The notes beneath the pieces are model-generated. The model saw only the letters and a list, made by a program, of their open reading frames with translations, was not told the origin of the DNA and did no database searches. Below, piece after piece: positions 45,117 through 52,970 of a stretch of 64,000 bases of DNA. The position numbers and the translations under genes are program-made. The stretch comes from JAUIAI01 sp963732405. Its GTDB lineage: Bacteria > Pseudomonadota > Gammaproteobacteria > Burkholderiales > Burkholderiaceae_E. How positions within the stretch are numbered: the stretch's first letter is position 1; each line of letters begins with the position of its first letter. The stretch covers positions 62,001-126,000 of the forward strand of contig CAVSZG010000004.1 in NCBI GenBank assembly GCA_963732405.1, read 5' to 3'.

Positions 45117-45277
45117 CTCAACAATTGGTAGTCGCCAAGACCGAGGCGTTTTTCGGGCTTGGCGATGCTCAACCTCGTCGATTGACACTGCCGAATCCCA
45201 GGGCATTCCGCGGCATCTGTCCGCGCTTTCTGACAGCCACTAACAAGGAGGGATGGACGGCTGTCTCAAGTGGTGAG

Positions 45278-45335
45278 AGACCTCAGTTTATCGATCCGCA
45301 AGGGTCAATGCGACGGTTCTGCGGAACTTCCCTAG
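45278..45335. repeat. ~58-bp repeat, copy B (also at 31189)
   Basis: Shares GTCAATGCGACGGT and TGCGGAACT with copy A, and both end in (C/T)TAG, the kind of site used by IS5 elements. It overlaps the 3' end of the leftward gene at 45332 by a few bases and may be an IS terminus or a small interspersed repeat. Confidence 0.6.
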
Positions 45336-45931
45336 AGTAGCGGAGCGATAAACCGAACCCATAGGTAGTTACTCACGACTCCGGTTACGAGTCCTGTCAT
45401 GAAAGACAATGCTTGGGAGCGGATGGTGATCCAAAGCCCATCGGCAAAGACCATTGCGAGCTTGTCCTCATTCACCAAACTCATAGCGCTTTCAAGCTTA
45501 GCGGTAGCACGATAGTAACAATCGAGAACTGCATCCGCAGGGTGGCCGTTGTCATCTAGTCGCCGCGCCTCTTTGACGAGAGCCTTTCCTTGATTATGTC
45601 TTCTGACGAAATCCTCTGCTGATGCACCGTCGACTAGGGCTAGTTTTAGGGCTCGCCGCGACCGCCGAATTTTGTTCGCCTTGGTTTGTTTCGCTAGCCA
45701 TAACCTCTTGATTGCATCTAGAGCGGCCCGATGGACATGTGCTGCCGCTGCATCAATTTGTCGCTTGAGCTCTTCCGAATCTCCACTTGCAAATCCGGTT
45801 GACAAATGCGACATCGCTGCTTCTATCTGCTGTTCAATTCTAGGATCCTTCTGCCCCGTTTCTGCGGTTAAATCCGAATACAGTGGCTTGAATTTGTCAT
45901 GATGGATTTTGAATAGTTCTTCGATATCCAT
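45332..45931 (-). CDS. Hypothetical protein with C-terminal membrane anchor
   Basis: A 199-residue protein with no family I recognise. Residues 1-150 are charged and helical (HHDKFKPLYSDLTAE, QQIEAAMSHLSTG, KIRRSRRALKLALVDG). Residues ~172-198 form one hydrophobic segment (ALSFMTGLVTGVVSNYLWV) ending FIAPLL, so the bulk probably faces the cytoplasm. It lies 65 bases after the 115-residue gene and is the last of a three-gene leftward set headed by an HTH protein. Tail-anchored products next to HTH regulators occur in defence and toxin systems; that link is inference only. Confidence 0.7.
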   Translation of the reverse strand: MDIEELFKIHHDKFKPLYSDLTAETGQKDPRIEQQIEAAMSHLSTGFASGDSEELKRQIDAAAAHVHRAALDAIKRLWLAKQTKANKIRRSRRALKLALVDGASAEDFVRRHNQGKALVKEARRLDDNGHPADAVLDCYYRATAKLESAMSLVNEDKLAMVFADGLWITIRSQALSFMTGLVTGVVSNYLWVRFIAPLL

Positions 45932-45996
45932 TTCTTCTGGCAGAGAAAGATAAAGCTGCTTCGTTGAGCAGCCTTCTTGGCGGGGAAATCAACGCG

Positions 45997-46344
45997 CTAA
46001 TCGCGACTCCGTATTGCTCGGTCAATCGACGCATTGAGCTCTTTCGATGAAGTGGCAATGTGCGGCATCACATTTCCATTTTCCATAACCAGTTCCGCGC
46101 CACTTCCTGCAATGGGGATGGTACTTATGTCTAGTGCTTCACAGATCGCAGCGTCAATCTCTTCAGTTGATTTGAGATCATTAACATCTTTGCCCGTACG
46201 CTTCTTGAAAAATGAACCGTATTTAACGTTCCCGTTTTCATCCAGAACAGAAAACTCTGGCAACTTTGATGGCGTTTTCTCTGCCGGCGTGTACCCAAAT
46301 ATTTCTTTCAATCGAAAGAAAACCGTTGCATTCGACATGTTCAT
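45997..46344 (-). CDS. Hypothetical small protein
   Basis: A 115-residue soluble protein (NATVFFRLKEIFGYTPAEKT, then FSVLDENGNVKYGSFFKKRT, later EIDAAICEALDISTIPIAG). No known domain recognised. It is the middle gene of the leftward HTH operon. A GAAATGGGG-like ribosome site precedes the ATG at 46344 (M-N-M; the second methionine is also possible). Confidence 0.6.
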   Translation of the reverse strand: MNMSNATVFFRLKEIFGYTPAEKTPSKLPEFSVLDENGNVKYGSFFKKRTGKDVNDLKSTEEIDAAICEALDISTIPIAGSGAELVMENGNVMPHIATSSKELNASIDRAIRSRD

Positions 46345-46430
46345 AACCCCATTTCAGCAAAGTACGCTTCAAGAGTTAGCCACTTGTTAGAGGTGCTGAC
46401 CTCGAGACGCCAATATTTCAACTATTGCCG

Positions 46431-46718
46431 CTAGTTCTGTTCTGTGATCTCGGCGGATACGCTCAGATTACCGCCGTAGTACTTTTCGTTTAGGCAGTTA
46501 AAGACTCGCATGATCACTTCCTCGGTGACGCCTGCAGTACCCGCCTCAATTTTGCTCAACGTTGATCGATCGACATCGCTTCCTCTCGCGAGGTCATTCT
46601 TCGTCACGCCTTTTCCAGCACGCAAATCACCACATCGGCGAAAGTATCTGGTAGCACGTTTCGCGCCTTGGATGGGCATTGAGTCCGATGGTGTTCCACT
46701 GATGTTTTCACCCTTCAT
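46431..46718 (-). CDS. XRE-family HTH regulator
   Basis: A 95-residue protein with a Cro/CI helix-turn-helix at about residues 26-62 (KGVTKNDLARGSDVDRSTLS, then KIEAGTAGVTEEVI) and a polar C-terminus. It is the first gene of the leftward three-gene unit and probably controls it, perhaps through the curved, T-tract-phased DNA just upstream. Confidence 0.8.
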   Translation of the reverse strand: MKGENISGTPSDSMPIQGAKRATRYFRRCGDLRAGKGVTKNDLARGSDVDRSTLSKIEAGTAGVTEEVIMRVFNCLNEKYYGGNLSVSAEITEQN

Positions 46719-46770
46719 TATTTCGGCACTTTTCTAGGAATTTCAATGGAAGGCCGCATGTAACGATGCC

Positions 46771-46823
46771 TTTTCGCGAATTTTCGCATATTTCTGCGGA
46801 TTTCCGCGTTTTTCTACTTTTTT
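46771..46823. promoter_or_regulatory. Ten-base phased T-tracts (probable bent DNA)
   Basis: T-runs begin at 46771, 46781, 46791, 46801 and 46811, each followed by a C/G-rich half-turn with recurring CGCG or GCGG. This exact helical phasing predicts intrinsic curvature. It sits about 50-100 bases upstream of the HTH gene start (46718, leftward), a typical place for an upstream activating or operator region. The following 46824-47068 has no recognisable gene. Confidence 0.6.
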
Positions 46824-47068
46824 GACCTGTCTTGGTGTGGAGATCTCTCATTGCTATTCGGGTTGTTGGTCGAATTTCTTGCCAAAGGTCTCGACCGGCG
46901 TGCCTGGCGCGACTGGAATTCTCGCCAACAGCGCCGCGTTCCCTTTCTGCGGCGGCGTGAGCTGGCCCATAAGCGTCCCCGAACGTCCACGCTGGCCCGC
47001 CGGCGGCAACGTCGTTAGGCATCCGCCTTCGGGTTGACGATTTTAGCTAATTTGTCTAAACTTGACCC

Positions 47069-47590
47069 ATGACGACCTTTGATGCCACCACGGCCAAGAA
47101 CCGCTTTGGCGAACTGTTGGCCGCCAGCGCCAATGGTCCGGTCCGCATCGAGCGGCATGGGCGTTTGGTCGCCTATCTCGTCGCGCCGTCGCACGCGGGG
47201 AGGCAGGTTGTCGAGTTGCCGCAACGGCTGGCCGAGCGGCTGACACCGCTGGGTACGCGTTATGCCATGTTGTTCGGTTCAATGGCCACAGGGTCCGCCC
47301 GGCCAGATAGCGATATCGATGTCGCGGTGAGCTTCGGCAAACCCATGTCGAGCGATCTGCGCGCGGCGATCACGGGCCTCGTCGCCGATGAAGCGGGTCG
47401 ACCGGTGGACCTGATCGACCTCGAAACGGCCGGCGGCGTGCTGCTCATCCGCGCCATGTCGGGCACCGAACTGGTCTGCGATGCCCCGCAGACGCGCGCG
47501 CGTTTGCTCAAGCGGCTGCTCGTCGCCCAGGATGAGGCGCTCAGCGCCCGCGCGGCGGCACGCGCGGTTCGTACCAGGCTCTTCAGTTGA
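47069..47590 (+). CDS. mntA: Phd-like domain fused to MNT nucleotidyltransferase (antitoxin)
   Basis: A 173-residue protein. Residues 1-42 look like a Phd/YefM antitoxin DNA-binding domain (FDATTAKNRFGELLAASANG, VRIERHGRLVAYLV). Residues ~60-140 are a minimal nucleotidyltransferase: GSMATGSARPDSDID with Gly70-Ser71 and Asp82/Asp84, and a third acidic position in PVDLIDLE. In type VII systems MntA AMPylates the HepT toxin. It overlaps hepT by 4 bases. The Phd head would add autoregulation. Confidence 0.85.
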   Translation: MTTFDATTAKNRFGELLAASANGPVRIERHGRLVAYLVAPSHAGRQVVELPQRLAERLTPLGTRYAMLFGSMATGSARPDSDIDVAVSFGKPMSSDLRAAITGLVADEAGRPVDLIDLETAGGVLLIRAMSGTELVCDAPQTRARLLKRLLVAQDEALSARAAARAVRTRLFS

Positions 47591-48024
47591 ATCCGTTGAT
47601 CGACGTCGAGGTGGTTGATGCCCGACTGCGGGAGCTCTCCCGGCGCCTGGATCGGCTCGCGAGTCGGCGTGCCGTCTCGCTCGCCACCTTGCAGGCCGAT
47701 GAGGATCTGCAGGACATCATTACGCGAAACCTCGAGGTCGCGATCCAGAGCGCCATCGATATCGCCATGCATGTGTGCGCGGTCTACGGTGACGTCCCCG
47801 TGGGTGGCGCGGAGGCCTTCGACAAGATGGCCGAGCGCAAGTTGATCACCCAGGCGCTCGCCCAGCGGCTGCGGCGTTCGGTCGGCTTCCGCAATGTGCT
47901 GGCGCACGAATACGTCGCGATCGACTGGGGTATCGTGATCGATGCGCTCGATGCCGGTGCCCACGACCTGACCCTGTTCGGACGCCAAGTCGTGAAACTG
48001 CTCGAGCGCGTCGACAACCGATAG
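47587..48024 (+). CDS. hepT: HepT-like toxin (HEPN RNase, DUF86)
   Basis: A 145-residue HEPN protein with the Rx4HxY motif as Arg102/His107/Tyr109 (FRNVLAHEYVAID), the RNase active site, with the tyrosine being the AMPylation target in studied HepT proteins. It starts at TTG 47587, overlapping the antitoxin stop (TTGA). The order antitoxin-toxin and the coupling fit the MntA/HepT arrangement. Confidence 0.9.
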   Translation: MNPLIDVEVVDARLRELSRRLDRLASRRAVSLATLQADEDLQDIITRNLEVAIQSAIDIAMHVCAVYGDVPVGGAEAFDKMAERKLITQALAQRLRRSVGFRNVLAHEYVAIDWGIVIDALDAGAHDLTLFGRQVVKLLERVDNR

Positions 48025-48057
48025 GAGGCGGTGTTGCGGCAGTTTTCCGGGCGCTGT

Positions 48058-48543
48058 TCAGATCGGATAAATGATCGAGTTCGGAATCATCTCGCTGTCG
48101 TAGATGCATTCGCGTGAGGCAAATTTGAGCCCGGCCGGCGTGTGCACCACGGTATCGAGATAGCGCCCGACATTGAACACCGTCGGTGGCATCCGAGAGC
48201 TTGGTGCGGAACACCGCGTAGTTGGCCTCGCAGCGCAGACGGCCGTCGGCGATCTCGCGCACGACGGGCGCGCCGACGACATGGCGCTGGTAGTACGGGT
48301 CGTGGAACAGCGTTTCGCGGATGCCGTAGACGCGGTCCTTGCAGCATGCCCTTGCTGTTGAACGCCAGCGTGGCCAGCGGAAAGCCGCGCTCATGGTTCT
48401 CGCGCGGCTGCAGGCGGTAGACGCAGTCGTCGGTGAAGAACTCGGGCCAGAGATCCCAGTTGCCCGAGTCGACCGCACTCGGCGTAGTCGGCATAGAGCT
48501 GGGTCAGGGCCAGCCAGTCGTCGAAGCTCAGCGTCTTGCTCAT
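48058..48543 (-). pseudogene. nagH: Ring-hydroxylating oxygenase small subunit (NagH-like), frameshifted
   Basis: Pieces in three frames assemble in order: MSKTLSFDDWLALTQLYADY (start 48543), GNWDLWPEFFTDDCVYRLQP, DRVYGIRETLFHDPYYQRHV, FNVGRYLDTVVHTPAGLKFA and MIPNSIIYPI-stop. This is a beta (NTF2-like) subunit with at least three frameshifts. It follows the large-subunit gene by about 11 bases. The many single-base shifts could be sequence errors. Confidence 0.75.
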
Positions 48544-48554
48544 GGGTGGCCTCT

Positions 48555-49823
48555 TCAGGCCTCCATCACGTCGCGCCAGTAGCCGTACATGCCGCGGATC
48601 AGCGTCTCGGTGACCATGTGCTCGGTGTCCTCGACCTCGCGCCCGCCCAGTTCGGCCAGGGCGCGGTGAAACGGCTTGCTCTCGAAGGCCTGCTGCGAGA
48701 ATTCGATCACCTCGCCATCGTCGGCCGAGACGAAGCCGGCCGGGCCGAACAGGTTGGCCTGGCGCAGGCGGCGCTGCGTCATCTCCGTCGTCGTCGTCCT
48801 CGAAGCCGAAGTGCGTCCAGACGAAGTCGAAGCTGCCGTGGCCGTCGGGCTGGATGTGGCGGGTGCGACACGCTGTTGACCTGCTGCTGCAGGATCACGC
48901 TCGGAAACAGCGTGGTCATGACCGCGGTCGGGCCGCCCCACCAGGCCTCGGGCACGATGTCGAGGAAGCCGGGGTCGTTGCAGCTGCCATGGTCTCCTTG
49001 AAGCTCGACACCTGCGTGACCTGCTCGGCGCTTGCCGGCACTGCCGCGCGTGGAGATCATGGCCGCATGGCGGTGGTTCGCGTCCATGCGCAGCTGCGAC
49101 TTGTTGTCGGCGCGCCAGAGGCCGAAGGTGACGAACCAGGTGTGCAGCAGGCCGGGGTGGTACGGGTCCTTGATGTTCTCCTGCATCAGCTTCCAGTTGC
49201 CCGGAATGCGCTGGCGGTTGTAGCCCAGGATCTTCAGCTTGCGACCGTTGAACAGGCGGTCGAAGTAGCCCAGGATGGTCGGGCCGATGAAGTCCTCGAA
49301 CGACTCGACGTCGTGATCGAAGGAGGCGAACACCACGCCGCCGCGGCGTGGCCACCTTGAGCTTGCGTCAGGCCATGCTCGGCGGTCTTGAAGTCGGCCG
49401 GCATGCCGCCATTGACCTTGCCGTCCTGCTTGCACGCCGCGGCGAAACGGCACACCTTGCAGGTCGCCCTTGAGGCTGTAGCTCCACTGGTGGTACGGGC
49501 AGATGAATTCCTTGCGGTTGCCGTGGCGCTCGCGACAGAAGCGCATGCCGCGGTGCGCGCAGACGTTCTCCACCACGTGGATCGCGGCCGTCGGCGTCGC
49601 GCACCAGATGACCGAGCGCTCGCCGACCACGGTGCGCTTGAAGTCGCCCGGATTCGGGCATCTCGGCCTCCAGGCCGACGTAGCACCAGTGGCCCTTGTA
49701 GAAGAAGCGCTCGAGCTCCCGGCGATAGATGGCATCGCTGGTGTAGGCAAGAAACGGGATGCGGTGGGTGCCGTCGTTTTCCCAGTGCGGCTGGTCGGGG
49801 AAAATGCTTGACTGCTGGTTCAA
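48555..49823 (-). pseudogene. nagG: Ring-hydroxylating oxygenase large subunit (NagG-like), multiply frameshifted
   Basis: Assembles across at least five frameshifts: start TTG 49823 after AGGAGA, GHWCYVGLEAEMP, NPGDFKRTVVGERSV, the Rieske ligands CAHRGMRFC and CPYHQW (about 49485-49566), the iron-site segment KDPYHPGLLHTWF (about 49135-49172) and a C-terminus at 48555. It resembles salicylate 5-hydroxylase NagG most, from memory. Ferredoxin and reductase genes are not nearby. Divergent from a LysR gene, matching the nagR arrangement. Confidence 0.78.
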
Positions 49824-49925
49824 GAGGGTCTCCTGGGCGGGCCGGCCGGTGGCGCGGGGCGCTGCCAAGCGGCTATCTTTGCCCATTCCGGCAGATAAGC
49901 CAATAGAATCGGGCGAATACTGTGT

Positions 49926-49940
49926 ATCACGCTCAGTGAT
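49926..49940. promoter_or_regulatory. Candidate NahR-type LysR box
   Basis: ATCACGCTCAGTGAT is a 5-bp inverted repeat (ATCAC/GTGAT) and a T-N11-A LysR site. It is close to the NahR consensus I remember, ATTCACGCTN2TGAT, but with one more spacer base. It lies 20 bases before the LysR gene start, between it and the divergent oxygenase genes. Confidence 0.55.
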
Positions 49941-49959
49941 GGGGCCGAGGGGGCCGAGC

Positions 49960-50895
49960 ATGGAACTGACCGATATCGACCTGAACCAACTGGTGCTGTT
50001 TCAGCAGTTGATGAACGAGCGGCGGGTGTCCAAGGTGGCCGACAATCTGGGGCTGACCCAGCCGGCGGTGAGCAATTCGCTGGCCCGGCTGCGCCGCCAG
50101 TTCGGTGATGATCTGTTCGTGCGCACACCTGCGGGCATGATGCCCACGCCATTTGCCCAGCAGCTGGCCGAGCCGGTTGGCGAGGCCCTGGCCATTTTGC
50201 ATGGAGGGCTGAATCAGCATCGCGCCTTTGATCCGGCCAGCGTGCAGATGGCGCTCACCATCGGCATGACCGACATCGGCGAGATCGTTTTCCTGCCCGA
50301 GCTGCTCGACTATCTGAGCAAGGCCGCCCCGGGCCTGACGCTGAGCACGGTGCGCGGCGCGCCCACGCAGTTGCGCCAGGACATGGAGACGGGCAAGGTT
50401 GACCTGGCCATCGGTCCGCTGCCCGAACTGAAGGCGGGCTTTTTTCAGCGTCGGCTGTTTGCGCAGCGTTATGTGTGCCTGTTTCGCCAGGCCCATCCGC
50501 TGGCGGGCAAACGCTTTACGCTGGCCGACTTCAAGGCGGCCGAGCATTTGCTGGTGGTGTCACCCGGCACGGATCATGGCAAGGTGGACGAGGCGATCCG
50601 GCGGGCCGGCATCGAACGCCGCGTGCGCCTGACGGTGCCGCATTTCGTGAGCCTGGGCCACATCCTCAAGCGCACCGACCTCATCGCCACCGTGACCGAG
50701 CGCCTGGCCCAGGGGCTGGCCGAGCCGTTCGGGCTAATCCACCGGCCGCTGCCCATGGATGTGCCTGCGGTGGCCATCAATCTGTTCTGGCATTTCAAGG
50801 TGCATCGATCGCCGGCGCATCAGTGGTTGCGTGAGGTGATCGTGGAATTGTTTGGCGAGGCGGGCGCGGCCCGGTCGGGGCGCCGGGCCGCGTGA
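49960..50895 (+). CDS. LysR-family regulator (NahR/NagR-like)
   Basis: A 311-residue LysR-type regulator. It starts at ATG 49960 (MELTDIDLNQLVLFQQLMNE, typical of the NahR/NodD branch), with the winged HTH at ~20-60 (VSKVADNLGLTQPAVSNSLA, RLRRQFGDDLFVR) and a periplasmic-binding-like effector domain. Salicylate or a related aromatic acid is the probable effector. Longer open frame upstream (to 49759) runs antisense to the oxygenase and is not used. Confidence 0.92.
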   Translation: MELTDIDLNQLVLFQQLMNERRVSKVADNLGLTQPAVSNSLARLRRQFGDDLFVRTPAGMMPTPFAQQLAEPVGEALAILHGGLNQHRAFDPASVQMALTIGMTDIGEIVFLPELLDYLSKAAPGLTLSTVRGAPTQLRQDMETGKVDLAIGPLPELKAGFFQRRLFAQRYVCLFRQAHPLAGKRFTLADFKAAEHLLVVSPGTDHGKVDEAIRRAGIERRVRLTVPHFVSLGHILKRTDLIATVTERLAQGLAEPFGLIHRPLPMDVPAVAINLFWHFKVHRSPAHQWLREVIVELFGEAGAARSGRRAA

Positions 50896-51461
50896 TGATA
50901 CCGGCCACCCGTGCACGGACGCGCACGAGCCGGCGGGCCGTGTGGCTCGCTGTGTTGGCTGGGTGTGCCCTGCTGGGCGCGGGCATCTGGTTTTATCTGG
51001 CCCCACATCGCGCGGCCACCGAGTTGTTTGGGGCGGCCAAGGCCAATGATCCGGTGCGCCTGTCTTCGTATGTGGATTTTCCGTCGGTGAAGGAGAGCCT
51101 GAAGTTCGGCCTGAAGCAGAAGATGGCGCCGGCCGACAAAGGCGAGCCCGGGTTCTTTCAGCTGTTTGGTGCGGCGGTCGCTGCGAGCATAGCCGATCCG
51201 ATCATCGATGCGATGCTCACGCCCCGGTTCATCGTATTGCTCATGACGGGTCGGCGCATCACGGCGGCCGAGCTGGCGGCCACACCCGATGATCTGCGCG
51301 AGGATGTGCCCGAACCCGATCTGCTCACGCATTACCGCTCGTTTGATGAGTTCGTGTTGACGGTGAAGCCGCAGCATCCGGACGATTCGCCCACACGTTT
51401 GATCTTCGAGCGCCACGGGTGGCTGTCTTGGCGGCTGGCGATGGTGAAGTTCGGGGAGTGA
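50892..51461 (+). CDS. DUF2939 family membrane-anchored protein
   Basis: A 189-residue protein with one N-terminal transmembrane helix (AVWLAVLAGCALLGAGIWFY) and a periplasmic or exported domain matching DUF2939 (APHRAATELFGAAKANDPVR, YVDFPSVKESLKFGLK). Function unknown. Its ATGATG start overlaps the stop of the LysR gene by 4 bases, although a functional link is not obvious. Confidence 0.8.
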   Translation: MMIPATRARTRTSRRAVWLAVLAGCALLGAGIWFYLAPHRAATELFGAAKANDPVRLSSYVDFPSVKESLKFGLKQKMAPADKGEPGFFQLFGAAVAASIADPIIDAMLTPRFIVLLMTGRRITAAELAATPDDLREDVPEPDLLTHYRSFDEFVLTVKPQHPDDSPTRLIFERHGWLSWRLAMVKFGE

Positions 51462-51510
51462 CGGAGTAACGTGATAGGGTTTGGCGACTGACTCAATATC
51501 GGAGACGCGC

Positions 51511-52527
51511 ATGTCGATCCGGCTCGGTGGTGCTGTGAAGGCTTCGGGTCTGGCCAGGGTGACGGCCTCGTCACTGATGGCTTTGTTCGGGATGGCCCCG
51601 CTCGGCCAGGCCGCCGTTCGCGAACCCGTGATCAACAGCATCGGCATGCCGATGCAGATCATTCCGGCCGGCGAGTTCGATATGGGCAGCGAGGCGTCTG
51701 CCGATTCGCTGGCGCGACAATTTCCCGGGATCGAGCGGTCGCGATTGCTCGATCTGGCCGACGAGGCGCCGGTTCACCGGGTGCGGATCACCCGGCCGTT
51801 TCTGCTGGGCGTGCATGAAGTGACGGTGGGCGAGTTCCGTGCCTTTGTGCAGGCGTCGCACTATGTTGTCGAGTCAGAGCGCGACGGGACGGGCGGATAT
51901 GGTTATCGCGCCGATTACGATCCCTCGCGAACCGAACGCGGCGATGCGTTCGAGGGCCGCGACCGTCGTTACTCCTGGCGCAACCCCGGGTTTGAACAAG
52001 GCGACGATCACCCGGTGGTGAACGTCACCTGGCAGGATGCGATGGCCATGGCGCAATGGCTGAGCGAGCGTGAGGGCTCGCGGTATCGATTGCCAAGCGA
52101 AGCCGAATGGGAATATGCGGCGCGCGCCTCGGGCGATATCGGTGGAGCCAATGGCTTCGATCTGGACTCGGCCCGCCGTTGGCCACAATGGCAGGCCCAG
52201 GCCGGTCAGTATCACGACGGTTTCGCATTCACCGCACCGGTTGGTTCCTTCGCGCCCAACGGGTTTGGCCTGGTCGACATGATCGGCAATGTCTGGGAAT
52301 GGACGGCCGACTGGTATGCGCCCGATGCGTATGCGCAGTCGGTCGTCGAGAATCCGACGGGCCCGCCGAGTGGCGGGCGTCGGGTGCGCAGAGGCGGCTC
52401 CTGGCATACCTGGCCGTTTTACTCGCGGGTGACGTTTCGCAACTGGAATACGCCCGAGACTCGATATCCCTTGCTGGGTTTCCGACTCGCGCGCGAACTG
52501 GATCCGATGCGTGCGCCGACCCGATAG
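51511..52527 (+). CDS. Formylglycine-generating-enzyme-like (SUMF1/FGE) secreted protein
   Basis: A 338-residue protein with an N-terminal signal peptide (SSLMALFGMAPLGQAAVREP) followed by an FGE-sulfatase domain: IPAGEFDMGS, HEVTVGEFRAFV, HPVVNVTWQDAMAMAQWL, RLPSEAEWEYAAR, MIGNVWEWTADWY and RVRRGGSWH. The paired cysteines of true formylglycine-generating enzymes are absent, so it may be a structural or binding relative. GGAGA precedes the ATG at 51511. Confidence 0.87.
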   Translation: MSIRLGGAVKASGLARVTASSLMALFGMAPLGQAAVREPVINSIGMPMQIIPAGEFDMGSEASADSLARQFPGIERSRLLDLADEAPVHRVRITRPFLLGVHEVTVGEFRAFVQASHYVVESERDGTGGYGYRADYDPSRTERGDAFEGRDRRYSWRNPGFEQGDDHPVVNVTWQDAMAMAQWLSEREGSRYRLPSEAEWEYAARASGDIGGANGFDLDSARRWPQWQAQAGQYHDGFAFTAPVGSFAPNGFGLVDMIGNVWEWTADWYAPDAYAQSVVENPTGPPSGGRRVRRGGSWHTWPFYSRVTFRNWNTPETRYPLLGFRLARELDPMRAPTR

Positions 52528-52542
52528 ACCCGGAGTACATCG

Positions 52543-52935
52543 ATGTTGTCGCATGTGATGATCGGCGTGAGCGATTTTGAGGCAGCGCTTCGCTTTTATT
52601 CGGCCTTGATGCGGGAGTTGGGCATCGAGTTGCGGTTTGTCGAGCGCGATCGGCCCTGGGCGGGCTGGCAGTCGCCGGGTGTTGCCCGGCCACTGTTCCT
52701 GATCGGTCATCCCTTCGATGGCCGGGCGCATGAACCCGGCAATGGCCAGATGACGGCTTTTACCGCGACGAGTCATGCCATGGTCGATCGCGCCCATGCG
52801 CTCGCGCTCGCGCTGGGCGGCACGGATGAAGGACAGCCGGCACTGCGCGCGCATTATCATCCGAACTATTACGGCGCGTATTTCCGTGATCCGGACGGCA
52901 ATAAGTTGTGCGTCGTCTGTCATACCCCGCCCTGA
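52543..52935 (+). CDS. VOC (glyoxalase/bleomycin resistance fold) protein
   Basis: A 130-residue single-domain VOC protein. His4 (MLSHVMIGVSDFEAALRFY), an internal acidic/His position and Glu/Asp near YFRDPDGNKLCVV match the metal-site layout of glyoxalase-like dioxygenases or lyases. Substrate unknown. It is 16 bases after the FGE-like gene, in the same direction. Confidence 0.87.
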   Translation: MLSHVMIGVSDFEAALRFYSALMRELGIELRFVERDRPWAGWQSPGVARPLFLIGHPFDGRAHEPGNGQMTAFTATSHAMVDRAHALALALGGTDEGQPALRAHYHPNYYGAYFRDPDGNKLCVVCHTPP

Positions 52936-52970
52936 GCATTCACACCACAAACAATCAGAGAGACAGCCCC

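Noticed and set aside
46824..47022. Leftward 104-codon frame and rightward 71-codon frame
   Set aside because: Mutually overlapping and without recognisable protein sequence; the region is treated as noncoding.
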